The notes: generated by a model from the sequence alone, not told the origin. A DNA stretch of 64,000 nt from CBDCCV01 sp965215025 (GCA_965215025.1 CBDCCV010000001.1:372001-436000), one strand, 5' to 3'. Positions 32,819-41,687 are shown, numbered from the stretch's first letter. Translations and numbers: made by a program.

Positions 32819-34621
32819 TCAGGCCAGCGATTCAAGCTCTTCTTCGAGAAGCTGCTTGCGGTGGAGGTCGGCGTAGAGGCCGTCGTGAGCCAACAGCTCG
32901 TCGTGCGTGCCGCGCTCCTGGATGCGGCCTTCTTCGAGGACGATGACGAGGTCCGCCGCCTGCACGGCCGAGATGCGGTGGCTCACCACCACGAGCGTCT
33001 GCCGCCCCTGGCGCGCGCGCAGGTGCTGCAAGATGCGCCGCTCCGTGCCCGTGTCCACGGCCGAGAGCGCGTCGTCAAAAATCAGAATGCGCGGGTCGCG
33101 CAAGAGCGCGCGGGCGATGGAGGTGCGCTGCTTCTGCCCACCGCTGAGCGTGATGCCGCGCTCGCCCACGTACGTCTCGAACCCCTCCGGGAAGCCCTCC
33201 ACGTTGTCCAGAAGCTCAGCCTCGCGCGTGGCGCCGCGGATAGCCTCTTCGTCCGCCTCCGTCACGCCAAAGGCGATGTTGTCGGCCACCGTGTCGCTAA
33301 AGAGGAAGACGTCCTGCGGCACGTAGCCGATGTTCTGGCGCAGCACGTCGAGCGGAATCGTCCGCACGTCGCGCCCGTCCACAAGCACGCGCCCGCTTGT
33401 CGGGTCAAGGAGGCGCGGGATCATCTCCAGGAGCGTAGATTTGCCCGACCCCGTGCGCCCGACGATACCGAGCGTGCCGCCCGCCGGGATCTCGAAGCTG
33501 ATCTTCTCCAGCACATCCGGCCCCTCCTCGGTGTAGCGGAAGGTGACGTCCTCGAAACGGACGGCGCCCTCGATCTCCTCGATGGAAAAGTCCGTCGCGT
33601 CAGAGTCGGCGATGGCGGGCGCCTCGTCGAGGATGCGGTAGAGGCGCTTGGACGAGGCCGAGGCGCGCTGGATCATCGTAATCACAAAGCCGAGCGACGC
33701 CACCGGCCACGTCATGATGTTGACGTAGATGATGTACTCGGCGATGTTGCCGATGGTGATGACGCCCTCGTCCACCAAGGCGCCGCCCTTCCACACGACG
33801 ATGATCACCGCCAGGCCCACGAGGAAGAGGAAGACGGGCCGCCACGCCGCATCTACGCGGGCGAGGTCGAGGTTGCGCGCGCGGTAGTTTTCGCTCTCCT
33901 GCTCGAAGGAGCGTTGCTCGGCGTCCTCGCGCGTGTAGGCCTTGAGGACGCGGATGCCGGCCAAGGCTTCCTGCACGCGGCTCGTAAGCTTGGAGTACTG
34001 CACCTGAAGCGCGTCGGAGCGCGAGTGCACCATGCGCGCCATGAAGAAAACGGCGAGCGCCAAGAGCGGCATCGAGGCGAGCGCCCAGAGCGTGAGTTCG
34101 GGCGAGATGACGAACATCACGGCCACGGCGGCAGCCACCGTCACAAAGGCGCGCGTGAGGTACATGATCGCCGGGCCGATGTAGCGGCGCACCTTTTCGA
34201 TGTCGTCCGTCGAGCGCGTAATGACGTCGCCCGTGGAGTAGCGCTGGTAGAAGGCCGGCGGGAGCGTCTGGAGGTGGTCGTAGAGCGTGTTGCGCAGGTC
34301 GAACTCGATGTGGCGCGAGGCCACCACAATCGTCTGCCGCGTGAGAAAAGAGAACAGCCCGCTCAAGAGGCTCAGGGCGATGATGACGAGCGCAAAAAAG
34401 AGCAGCCCGGCGAAGAAGTAGCCGTAGAGGAAACCCTCCACCTCCGTCCCCTGAAACAGCCCATGCAGGTCCACGAAGCGTGGGATGCTGTCCACGGCCT
34501 GCCGCACGATCACAGGCACGGCCACGGCAAAGCCCGCCGAGATCACCGTAAAAATCAGCCCCGGTACAAAGAGGTACCAGTACCGGCGGAAGTAGTGGTT
34601 GAGCCGGGCGAGCGAGCGCAT
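32819..34621 (-). CDS. ABC exporter subunit with degenerate ATPase site
   Basis: A 600-residue TMD-NBD half-transporter. Start ATG 34621 (MRSLARLNHYFRRYW) fits the family; the longer frame extends into non-coding DNA. The NBD has LGIVGRTGSGKST (Walker A), LSGGQKQRTSIARALL (signature) and ILIFDDALSAVDTGTE, where Asp stands in place of the catalytic Glu, followed by VSHRISAVQAAD. An inactive site of this type is characteristic of one member (BmrC/YheI, LmrC) of heterodimeric multidrug exporters; the other member at 29482 has the Glu. The transported compound is unknown. Confidence 0.87.
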   Translation of the reverse strand: MRSLARLNHYFRRYWYLFVPGLIFTVISAGFAVAVPVIVRQAVDSIPRFVDLHGLFQGTEVEGFLYGYFFAGLLFFALVIIALSLLSGLFSFLTRQTIVVASRHIEFDLRNTLYDHLQTLPPAFYQRYSTGDVITRSTDDIEKVRRYIGPAIMYLTRAFVTVAAAVAVMFVISPELTLWALASMPLLALAVFFMARMVHSRSDALQVQYSKLTSRVQEALAGIRVLKAYTREDAEQRSFEQESENYRARNLDLARVDAAWRPVFLFLVGLAVIIVVWKGGALVDEGVITIGNIAEYIIYVNIMTWPVASLGFVITMIQRASASSKRLYRILDEAPAIADSDATDFSIEEIEGAVRFEDVTFRYTEEGPDVLEKISFEIPAGGTLGIVGRTGSGKSTLLEMIPRLLDPTSGRVLVDGRDVRTIPLDVLRQNIGYVPQDVFLFSDTVADNIAFGVTEADEEAIRGATREAELLDNVEGFPEGFETYVGERGITLSGGQKQRTSIARALLRDPRILIFDDALSAVDTGTERRILQHLRARQGRQTLVVVSHRISAVQAADLVIVLEEGRIQERGTHDELLAHDGLYADLHRKQLLEEELESLA

Positions 34622-34748
34622 CTGCAACGACGTGCGGACAGGAGACGGTTTGGCAAAAGGTAACGCCCCCGGTGGAAGGGCAGATCCGCCGAGGCGCGCT
34701 TTTAATGACGCCTTCGCGGCTAGGGTCTTCCGCACCGCCGCCCTGACC

Positions 34749-34775
34749 GTAGGGGCACGACATGTCGTGTCCTAT
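34749..34775. repeat. Short palindromic repeat (GTAGGGG...), copy 5
   Basis: GTAGGGG followed by the perfect 14-base palindrome CACGACATGTCGTG (34756-34769) and TCCTA. Confidence 0.6.
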
Positions 34776-34803
34776 CCAACCGTTGGACCTCGCTGAAAAA
34801 TGA

Positions 34804-34827
34804 GGACGAGGCGCGCCTCGTCCCTAC
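34804..34827. repeat. Short palindromic repeat (...CCCTAC), copy 6
   Basis: A perfect 20-base palindrome GGACGAGGCGCGCCTCGTCC (34804-34823) followed by CTAC, nearly the same as copy 1. Confidence 0.65.
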
Positions 34828-34999
34828 GTCTGCTACTTACCGATGAAGCAGAAAACACAGCGCGTTTACCTGTGACACAACGGCGTCACCCCGGAATGTT
34901 ATATTGCGCCTAAGCCGTTGTTTTGAATTTGCTTGTCGGCACGCTTTTAGCCCTAAAGAAACACCGGAACGCAACGCCTCCACAGAGCGCCTTTTTGCC

Positions 35000-35944
35000 A
35001 TGACGACGCACGCTGCCTCCGAGCGCACTCCCGCTACGCACGACACCTCCAACGCGGCCATCGCCCGCGCCCTCGGCGAGCTGGCCGACCGGCTGGCCGA
35101 GCGCGGCGCCAACCCGCACCGCGTCACAGCCTACCGCCACGCCGCCGAGACCGTCCGCCACACCCGGCGCCCCCTCGCCGACGCCCTCCGCACGGGCAGC
35201 CCCGACGCGCTGAAAGACCTCCCCGGCATCGGCGACAGCATCGCCTCGCGGATCGCGGGGTTTGTCGAGACCGGGCGGCTCGAGCTTCTGGAGACCATCA
35301 AGCGCGACTTCCGGCCGGAGCGCGTCTTTGGGCGCGTGGCGGGAATTGGGCCGGAGCTGGCGCGGCGCATCCACGAGGCGCTCGGCATCACCACGCTCGA
35401 AGAGCTGGAACTGGCCGCGCACGACGGGCGCCTCGAAAACGTAGAAGGCTTTGGCCGAGGCCGCGTGCAGGCGCTGCGCGATCAGATCGGTGCCATGCTG
35501 CGGCGGCAGGGGCAGCGCCGGGCGCAGCAGCGCCGGCCCGCGCGCGCGCCGAAGCCCTCGCATCCGCCCACGGGCCGCCCGCCGGTGTCGGTGCTCCTGG
35601 GCGTGGACGAGGAGTACCGCCGCCGCGCTGAGCGGGGCGAACTCCGCCGCATCGCCCCGCGCCGTTTTAATCCGGAGGGCAAGTCCTGGCTGCCCATTCT
35701 GGAGACGCGCCGGGGGCCGTGGCGCTTCCGCGCGCTCTTCTCGAACACGGCGCGCGCCCACCGCCTCGGCAAGACGGACGACTGGGTGGTGCTCTACGCC
35801 GAGCACGACCGAGGCGGCGAGGAGCAGCAGTTCACCGCCGTGACGGAGACGCGCGGGCCACTGGCCAGGCGCCGCACCATCCGCGGGCGTGAGGCCGAGT
35901 GCCGTGCCTTCTACCAAAACCGTCGTCCGAGGAAAGCGGCGTAG
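35000..35944 (+). CDS. Helix-hairpin-helix protein related to the N-terminus of PolX
   Basis: A 314-residue protein. Residues about 15-175 match the N-terminal part of family X DNA polymerases: ALGELADRLAERGANPHRV, AYRHAAETVR, the HhH motif LKDLPGIGDSIASRIAGFVE, GRVAGIGPELARRIHEALG and VEGFGRGRVQALRDQI. There is no nucleotidyltransferase or PHP domain. A basic, proline-rich linker leads to a C-terminal domain (about 215-314) that I do not recognise (FNPEGKSWLPILETRRGPWRF). It probably binds DNA ends or flaps. Start ATG 35000 (MTTHAASERT) is chosen from homology. Confidence 0.8.
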   Translation: MTTHAASERTPATHDTSNAAIARALGELADRLAERGANPHRVTAYRHAAETVRHTRRPLADALRTGSPDALKDLPGIGDSIASRIAGFVETGRLELLETIKRDFRPERVFGRVAGIGPELARRIHEALGITTLEELELAAHDGRLENVEGFGRGRVQALRDQIGAMLRRQGQRRAQQRRPARAPKPSHPPTGRPPVSVLLGVDEEYRRRAERGELRRIAPRRFNPEGKSWLPILETRRGPWRFRALFSNTARAHRLGKTDDWVVLYAEHDRGGEEQQFTAVTETRGPLARRRTIRGREAECRAFYQNRRPRKAA

Positions 35945-35954
35945 CGCACCAGTG

Positions 35955-36018
35955 GACGACCGACGACGGACAACGGACGCCGCTTGACTAGCGGAGCCTT
36001 CGTCCGTCGTAGGTCGTC
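35955..36018. repeat. Inverted repeat between convergent genes
   Basis: GACGACCGACGACGGA (35955-35970) and TCCGTCGTAGGTCGTC (36003-36018) are complementary at 15 of 16 positions. It could help end both converging transcripts, and shares words with the inverted repeat at 370-480. Confidence 0.6.
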
Positions 36019-36024
36019 GCGGTT

Positions 36025-36474
36025 TTAGCGGACGTGCAGCTCGGGCGGAACGCCCTCGCGCAGAAGCCGGTCTGCCAGACGGAGGAGGCGCCGCTGTTCG
36101 GGCCAGGCGAGGCGGGCGGCGGCGTCTTCGGCGGGGAGCCAGGCGAAAGCGTCGTGCTCGCGGTCGAGGACCGGATCGGCGCGCAGCCTGGCGGCGAAGG
36201 CGGGGATGAGGTTCACCTGGTCGCGCTGCCACTCGTAGAAGACGTTGAGGGAGGGGAGCGCCCAGAAGGCTTCGGGCGCGTGGCCCGTCTCCTCGCGGAG
36301 TTCGCGCAGGGCCGCTCTCCAAGCCGTCTCGCCCGGCTCGATCTTGCCGCCTACCATCCGCCACTGCTCGGCGTAAACGAGGCCCTTGGCGCGGCGCATC
36401 AGCAAGAACTCCGGCGCCGGGGTGCTTAGGCGGTACGGGTACATGTCTACGGCGCGCACCTTGGCTTGGGGCAT
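36025..36474 (-). CDS. Nudix hydrolase
   Basis: A 149-residue Nudix-fold pyrophosphatase. The complete Nudix box (G-x5-E-x7-R-E-x2-E-E-x-G) is seen in GKIEPGETAWRAALRELREE followed by TG. The N-terminal strands (YPYRLSTPAPEFLLMRRAKG) and FYEWQRDQVNLIPAF suggest the dihydroneopterin-triphosphate/dATP pyrophosphatase-like subgroup, but substrate cannot be fixed. It is convergent with the HhH-protein gene. Confidence 0.88.
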   Translation of the reverse strand: MPQAKVRAVDMYPYRLSTPAPEFLLMRRAKGLVYAEQWRMVGGKIEPGETAWRAALRELREETGHAPEAFWALPSLNVFYEWQRDQVNLIPAFAARLRADPVLDREHDAFAWLPAEDAAARLAWPEQRRLLRLADRLLREGVPPELHVR

Positions 36475-36591
36475 GGGCGGGCGTTGCGCTCTTCTGTAGA
36501 GGACGAACGGGTTGCGCCCAGAGCGAGTGCGCGCTTTAGACGCACGGCCCGGCGCCGAGGTGCCTTGACGCCACGCGGGAGAGGCCGGCGC

Positions 36592-36717
36592 TCACGCCCA
36601 GCCGGCCATCTGCGCGCAGAACGCCAAGAGCGCCAAGGCGCCGATGAGGACACGGTACGCCAGATCGGCGCGGGCGATGGAACGCTGCGTGCTTGCGCTG
36701 CTGCTTTTCGTTTTCAT
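36592..36717 (-). CDS. Very small membrane protein
   Basis: A 41-codon frame with a good Shine-Dalgarno sequence (GGAAGG seven bases before the ATG at 36717). The product is a basic N-terminus (MKTKSSSASTQRSIARADL) and one hydrophobic helix (VLIGALALLAFCAQMAGW). It lies upstream of the Nudix gene on the same strand, in the otherwise non-coding 36475-36942 gap. No homologue recognised; the ribosome-binding site is the main support. Confidence 0.5.
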   Translation of the reverse strand: MKTKSSSASTQRSIARADLAYRVLIGALALLAFCAQMAGWA

Positions 36718-36942
36718 GGCGGCACCTTCCAAGCTCTTTTTTCCTATGTACAGGCGCAGCAGCGTTCGACAGTCACTTTGTGCACGGTTGCTTCTGCGAT
36801 GTGGAGAGCACCGGCAAAGCCGTGCGGGCCGCCCGCGCTCTTGCCTTTACTACGCAGAAGGCTCGCCAAGCGGCTCATCGCTCCGTTTTTCCAGCACCGC
36901 TTTTTCAGAAGAGGCGCCCGCCGCCCCAGCCGAGATTCGCGC

Positions 36943-39840
36943 ATGAACACCGCCCCAAAAGACCACGGCCGCAGCGGCGAGGCGCCGATGGACACCGCCC
37001 GCTGGCAGCGCGTGCAGGCGCTCTTCGACCAGGCGCGCGCACTGCCGCCCGGAGAGCGCACGGGCTTCCTGGACCGGGCCTGCCGGGACGACGCCGATCT
37101 CCGCGCCGAGGCCGCTTCCCTCCTCTCCGCCGCTGACGAGGCCTCCGCCTTCTTCGACGACCTCGCCGAGGACGTGCTCTCGCCTCTGCGCCAGGCCGCC
37201 GGCGCCGCGCCCGCACGCACGGAAGGCAGCGCTGAGGCCTCAGACCGCTGGATCGGACGGACGGCGCAGCACTACGAGGTGCAGAGGCGGCTGGGCAGCG
37301 GCGGGATGGGCGTCGTTTACCGGGCGCGCGACGTGCGGCTGGAGCGCGCCGTGGCGCTCAAGGTGCTCTCGCCAGCTTTAAGCGGCAGCGCGCGCGCCAA
37401 GCACCGCTTCGTGGCTGAGGCGAAGGCGGCCTCGGCGCTCGACCATCCCAACGTGGCCGTCGTCTACGAGATCGGCGAGACGCGCGATGGGCAGCTCTTT
37501 ATCGCCATGCCGTGCTACGCGGGCGAGACGCTGGCCGCGAAGATTGCGCGCGGGCCGCTCTCGCTCTTGGAGGCGCTCGACTACGCGCAGCAGACCGCCG
37601 CCGGCCTCGACGCGGCGCATCGGAAGGAGATCGTGCACCGCGACGTCAAGCCCGCCAACCTGATCGTCACCGAAGAGGGGCGGCTCAAGATTCTGGACTT
37701 CGGCCTGGCGAAGATGGCCGGCGTCACGCTCACGCGGCGCGGCGCGCGGATGGGCACGGTGGCCTACATGAGTCCGGAGCAGGCGCGCGGCGACGCGCTC
37801 GATCCCCGCACCGATCTGTGGTCGCTCGGCGCCGTGCTCTACGAGATGGTCACGGGCGCCGCGCCGTTCCAGGGCGCCCGCGCGCAGGCCGTCCTCCGCG
37901 CCATCCGCCACGAGGCGCCCCCGCCCGCGCGCCGCCTCCGCCCCGATCTGCCCGAGGCGCTGGACCGGATCATCCGAAAATGCCTGGCGAAGGACCCGGC
38001 AGAGCGCTACGCCACAGCCGCCGCGCTCCGAGAAGACCTGTCGCGCTGCCAAGCCGACCTCGCCTCGCCCCCGGCAGATCGCTCGCCGGCGGCGCGCCCC
38101 GCTGCTCCGCCGCATCGGCCGGTGCGCGCGGCGATGGGCGGGGCGGCGCTCGTCTTTGCGGTGTTCGCGCTCTGGCTCGCGCTTTTGCCTGCGCCCGGCG
38201 CCGGTCCTGAGACCGCAGCGGCGTCGGTTCAGAAGCACCTGGCCGTGCTCCCCCTCACAAGCGCCGGCGGCGACGCCGCGCAGCAGGCCTTCCGCGACGG
38301 GCTGACCGAGGCGCTCACCGGCGCGCTCGGGCAGCTCGAGCGCTTTCAGGACGCGCTCTGGGTCGTGCCCGCGAGCGAGGTGCGCAAGCACGGCCTCGGC
38401 AGCGTCGCCGAGGCGCGGAAGGCTTTCGGCGTCAACCTGGCTGTGACCGGCAGCGTGCAGCAGGACAGCCTGGCTGTGCGCCTGACGCTGCGCCTCGTGG
38501 ACGCGGCCACGCAGCAGCCGCTCGCCTCCACGACCATCACCAAGCCGCGCGCCGCCCTCTCGGCCCTCCAAGGCGAGGCGGCGCTCGCGCTGGCCGCCCT
38601 GCTCGACGTGGACCTCATGCCGCAGGCCCGCCGCTTCCTCAGCGCCGGCGGCACGGCCGCGCCCGATGCCTACGCCTTTTACCTCCAGGGCCTGGGCTAC
38701 TTGCAGCGCTACGAGAGCGTGGAAAACCTTGACTACGCCCTGCGCCTTTTCGAGCGCGCGCTTGAAGAAGACCCGCTCTACGCCCTGGCGCACGCGGGGC
38801 TGGGCGAGGCGTACTGGCGCCGCTACGAGGCCACGCGCGACGTCCGCTGGGTGAGCGAGGCCGTGCACCACAGCCGCCGCGCCGCCGTCCTGGACGGCGA
38901 GCTGGCCCGCGCGCACGAGACGCTCGGCCTCGTCTACGCCGGCACGGGCGCGTACGACGAGGCCGCCCGGAGCTACGCGCACGCCCTGACGCTCGACCCC
39001 GCCAGCGCCGCCGCCCTGCGCGGGCTGGCGCGCGCCTACCTGGGGCAGGGCCGCCTCGACAGCGCCGAAGCGGCCTACACCAAAGCCATCAGCCTGCGCC
39101 CGGACTACTGGGCTGGCTACAACGAACTCGGCGTGTTCTACTTCCAGCAGGGCCGCTTTGAGGACGCCGTCGGACAGTTCCTCCAAGTCGTGGCCCTGAC
39201 GCCGGACAACGCGCGCGGGTACAGCAACCTCGGCTCGCTCTACTCCATCCTGGACCGCCCGGAAGAGGCCGTAGAAATGCTGGAGCGCTCTCTGGCCGCC
39301 GAGCCGTCCTACGCCGCCTACGCCAACCTGGCAACGCTCCACTTCTACGCGGGCCGCTACGCCGCCTCCGCCGCCATGTACGAAGAGGCGCTCGCCCTCC
39401 AAGGCACGGACGACCCCCGCGTGTGGGGCAACTTCGCCGACGCCCTCCGCGCGTCGGGGCAGGAGAAGCGCGCGCGGCAGACGTACGAGCGCGCCGCCCG
39501 CCTGGCCGAGACGCAGCGCGCCGTCAACCCCAACGACGCTGAGCTGCTTAGCCGCCTGGCTTCGTATTACAAGATGACGGACGCGCCGGCCAAGGCCCTC
39601 GCGCTCACGGCCCGCGCCTTGGCGCTCGCTCCGGAAGACCCGGAGGTGCTTGCCACCGCAGGCGAGACCTACGAACACTTGGGACAACGCGAGGAGGCGC
39701 TCAAGTGGATCGGCGAGGCGCTTGCACGTGGCTACCCGCCCAAGCAGCTGGCCCGCTTCGCCAGGTTCGACGCGCTCCGTGCCGATCCGCGCTACCAGCG
39801 GCTTCTGGCAGACGCCGGCGGCCCGTCCTCCGAACGTTAA
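36943..39840 (+). CDS. Membrane-anchored Ser/Thr protein kinase with TPR sensor domain
   Basis: A 965-residue protein. The start at 36943 is chosen because upstream in-frame sequence lacks character. Residues 15-90 form the helical leader common to Bacteroidota/acidobacterial kinases (WQRVQALFDQARALPPGER). The kinase domain (about 111-375) has LGSGGMGVVYRARD, Lys140, HRDVKPANL (Asp234), DFG (252-254) and GTVAYMSPEQARGD. One TM helix follows (about 400-420). Outside are a FlgO-like domain (LAVLPLTSAGGD...VTGSVQQ) and about eight TPRs to the end. A receptor-like kinase is inferred; the ligand is unknown. Confidence 0.9.
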   Translation: MNTAPKDHGRSGEAPMDTARWQRVQALFDQARALPPGERTGFLDRACRDDADLRAEAASLLSAADEASAFFDDLAEDVLSPLRQAAGAAPARTEGSAEASDRWIGRTAQHYEVQRRLGSGGMGVVYRARDVRLERAVALKVLSPALSGSARAKHRFVAEAKAASALDHPNVAVVYEIGETRDGQLFIAMPCYAGETLAAKIARGPLSLLEALDYAQQTAAGLDAAHRKEIVHRDVKPANLIVTEEGRLKILDFGLAKMAGVTLTRRGARMGTVAYMSPEQARGDALDPRTDLWSLGAVLYEMVTGAAPFQGARAQAVLRAIRHEAPPPARRLRPDLPEALDRIIRKCLAKDPAERYATAAALREDLSRCQADLASPPADRSPAARPAAPPHRPVRAAMGGAALVFAVFALWLALLPAPGAGPETAAASVQKHLAVLPLTSAGGDAAQQAFRDGLTEALTGALGQLERFQDALWVVPASEVRKHGLGSVAEARKAFGVNLAVTGSVQQDSLAVRLTLRLVDAATQQPLASTTITKPRAALSALQGEAALALAALLDVDLMPQARRFLSAGGTAAPDAYAFYLQGLGYLQRYESVENLDYALRLFERALEEDPLYALAHAGLGEAYWRRYEATRDVRWVSEAVHHSRRAAVLDGELARAHETLGLVYAGTGAYDEAARSYAHALTLDPASAAALRGLARAYLGQGRLDSAEAAYTKAISLRPDYWAGYNELGVFYFQQGRFEDAVGQFLQVVALTPDNARGYSNLGSLYSILDRPEEAVEMLERSLAAEPSYAAYANLATLHFYAGRYAASAAMYEEALALQGTDDPRVWGNFADALRASGQEKRARQTYERAARLAETQRAVNPNDAELLSRLASYYKMTDAPAKALALTARALALAPEDPEVLATAGETYEHLGQREEALKWIGEALARGYPPKQLARFARFDALRADPRYQRLLADAGGPSSER

Positions 39841-39877
39841 CCCACCGAACCCAAACCTTCTACAGAGGAACACTCGC

Positions 39878-40246
39878 ATGACTCATTCCACCGACGACAC
39901 ACGCCTCACGCTCATCGTGCGCAGCGGCGCCATCTGCTTTGTCGAGCCGGGCCATCAGATCATCGAGGCCGGCCAGCGGGTCACGCTCCGCGCGCTCGAA
40001 GACGCCGGGCGCGTCGTGCTGCTCTTCCCCACGCTCCTTTTCGAGGAGGACGACACGGGGCGCATCGTGCTGCCGCTTGAGGGAAACAAGCGCAGCGGCA
40101 AGCTCGAACCGTCCGACGACGGCCGAGGCGTGACGCTCACCGTCCGCGACGGCCTGGAGCCGGGCGCGTACCCGTACGCCGTCTTCTGCGAGGACGTACA
40201 CGACTTCGCCGTAGGCGGCTCGCACCCGATCTACATCGTGCAGTGA
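39878..40246 (+). CDS. Small soluble protein downstream of the kinase
   Basis: A 122-residue protein, 37 bases after the kinase gene with a Shine-Dalgarno-like AGAGGA before the ATG at 39878. No signal peptide. It looks beta-rich: LTLIVRSGAICFVEPG, VTLRALEDAGRVVLLFP, VTLTVRDGLEPGAYPYAV, ending FCEDVHDFAVGGSHPIYIV. The C-x3-H pair and a further His near the end recall cupredoxin copper ligands, but the N-terminal His ligand is not obvious. Perhaps an accessory or substrate of the kinase; this is inference from position. Confidence 0.65.
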   Translation: MTHSTDDTRLTLIVRSGAICFVEPGHQIIEAGQRVTLRALEDAGRVVLLFPTLLFEEDDTGRIVLPLEGNKRSGKLEPSDDGRGVTLTVRDGLEPGAYPYAVFCEDVHDFAVGGSHPIYIVQ

Positions 40247-40267
40247 CGGCGGAAGCGCGCGCCGGCG

Positions 40268-41173
40268 CTACCGGCGCTCCTCGGGGCGGGGCTGCTTTTG
40301 CGCGCGCTGCGGCGCCTCGTCAAAATCCTCGGCGGGGCCGCGCTCGTGGAGATCGTCGTCCGTAAGGTCGAGGCCCCACGCCTCGGCGAGGTCGCGGATC
40401 ATCTGCGCCTCGGTCTCGAGAAGCTTGCCGTCGGCGTGGGCGATGGCGACGAGGTCGCTCAGGAGCGCGTCGTGCTGGTGGTCCGGGAGGGCCTGCCCGA
40501 CGGAGGCGACAGCGCGCACGTAGGCCTCCCGGTCGAGGCCCTGCACGTAAGCGTTCAGCACGTCGTGGACGATGGCGCTCACGCCCTCGTCATCGGCATC
40601 CGGCATCCACTCGCCGATCTTTTGAATGACGGCATCCACTTCGCCGCGCGAGAGGTTCTCGTCCGTCTCGTAGGCGAGGGTGAGGTAGACGAGGGCGAGG
40701 TCGTGGATGGGCGTCCAGCCCTCGGCCTCGCCGGCCGGGGCGCCGGCGCGGAGGACGCTCCAGGCGGCGCTGGCGGTGCCGCTGCTCGGCGCGGCGGCGT
40801 TGACCTCCCACGCCTCGGTCAGCCTGCCGATAAACGCGCCCTCTTCGTGGACGAACTCGCCGTCAGCCAGGGCGATCTCTACGAGGTCGTCCAGGAGGCG
40901 CTGGCGCTCGGGCTGCTCGACTTCCTGGCGCACGTGAGCGATGGCCTCGTTCACGCGCTCTAAGGCGTCCTCGCGCTGGTACGCCACGAGGGCTGCCTCG
41001 ATGGCCTCGATCACGCCGTCCGCGCCGGCGCCGCCGCTCCAGGCGCGCAGCAGATCGGCCATGGCGCTGACCTCGGTGTCGTCCAAGCTCTCGTCCGTGC
41101 CGTGGGCAAGGGTGAGGTAGACGAGGGCGAGGTCGCGCAAAAGGTGCGGCTGGTTGAGGTTGGACGGTTCCAT
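40268..41173 (-). CDS. Tandem TerB-like acidic protein
   Basis: A 301-residue acidic protein built from two copies of the same domain. Copy 1 (about 10-125) has LLRDLALVYLTLAHGTDESL and LLDDLVEIALADGEFVHEEG; copy 2 (about 155-285) has IHDLALVYLTLAYETDENLS and LLSDLVAIAHADGKLLETEA. The ALADGEF/AHADGKL helix-turn with acidic neighbours is typical of TerB-like domains, which may bind metals. Start ATG 41173. Convergent with the 122-residue protein gene. Function unknown. Confidence 0.7.
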   Translation of the reverse strand: MEPSNLNQPHLLRDLALVYLTLAHGTDESLDDTEVSAMADLLRAWSGGAGADGVIEAIEAALVAYQREDALERVNEAIAHVRQEVEQPERQRLLDDLVEIALADGEFVHEEGAFIGRLTEAWEVNAAAPSSGTASAAWSVLRAGAPAGEAEGWTPIHDLALVYLTLAYETDENLSRGEVDAVIQKIGEWMPDADDEGVSAIVHDVLNAYVQGLDREAYVRAVASVGQALPDHQHDALLSDLVAIAHADGKLLETEAQMIRDLAEAWGLDLTDDDLHERGPAEDFDEAPQRAQKQPRPEERR

Positions 41174-41300
41174 CAGAGGCAGGGCTTCGCTTGCAGAAAA
41201 GGGACGCGGTGCGGAAGAGAACCAACCTGCGTCGCCCAAAGCGTGATCCGCCCCGACGCGGATTGTAACAAGCCTGCGCCGCCCAATGCGGGGAACTCCG

Positions 41301-41618
41301 CTACCTTATCGGAGCTTGGCCCCGAAGCTTTCGCTGAAGCAGCGACGGCGTCTGGCGGCGCATCTCTTCAACAAAGGCATCGCCCTCCTCCATTGCCTGG
41401 TCCACCTCGCTCTGATGCGCGAAGTAGTACGCCAGCGCCGCGTAGACGTCGGCCAGGTCGAGGTCGTACTCGCTGGCTATCTCGTCGGCGCTCCAGCCGA
41501 GACGGTCGTGCCAAACGGCGACGTTCTGCACCGTGATCCGGTGGCCGTCAATGCGTGGCTTGCCACCGCACACGCCCGGCGTCTTCGCGATGCGCTGGTC
41601 AAGGGTTTTCGTAGGCAT
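41301..41618 (-). CDS. DUF433 protein, solitary antitoxin-like
   Basis: A 105-residue protein with the DUF433 core: TPGVCGGKPRIDGHRITVQN, HDRLGWSADEIASEYDLDLA and DVYAALAYYFAHQSEVD. DUF433 proteins are usually paired with a PIN-fold DUF5615 toxin encoded immediately downstream, but here the next gene downstream encodes the TerB-like protein. An orphan antitoxin or remnant is likely. Start ATG 41618; a further in-frame start lies eight codons upstream. Confidence 0.85.
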   Translation of the reverse strand: MPTKTLDQRIAKTPGVCGGKPRIDGHRITVQNVAVWHDRLGWSADEIASEYDLDLADVYAALAYYFAHQSEVDQAMEEGDAFVEEMRRQTPSLLQRKLRGQAPIR

Positions 41619-41687
41619 GGTGCTTTCATCAGTAAGTGGCAAGCCTTCGGTCCACCCGGAAGCCGTGGCGCGGTTGCGGTACAGCCT

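Larger units (their letters stand above)
34622..34999. other. Intergenic gap with two short palindromes
   Basis: This gap of 378 bases separates the ABC gene from the divergent HhH-protein gene. It holds palindromic repeats at 34749-34775 and 34804-34827. The A+T-richer stretch around 34895-34930 probably holds a promoter, but no confident -35/-10 pair was picked. Confidence 0.5.

Noticed and set aside
37378..39879. 833-codon minus-strand frame opposite the kinase gene
   Set aside because: The plus strand has full kinase and TPR motifs; the antisense product is low-complexity and unmatched.
41174..41300. Toxin partner for the DUF433 gene
   Set aside because: The 127 bases downstream of DUF433 hold no DUF5615/PIN frame before the TerB-like gene.
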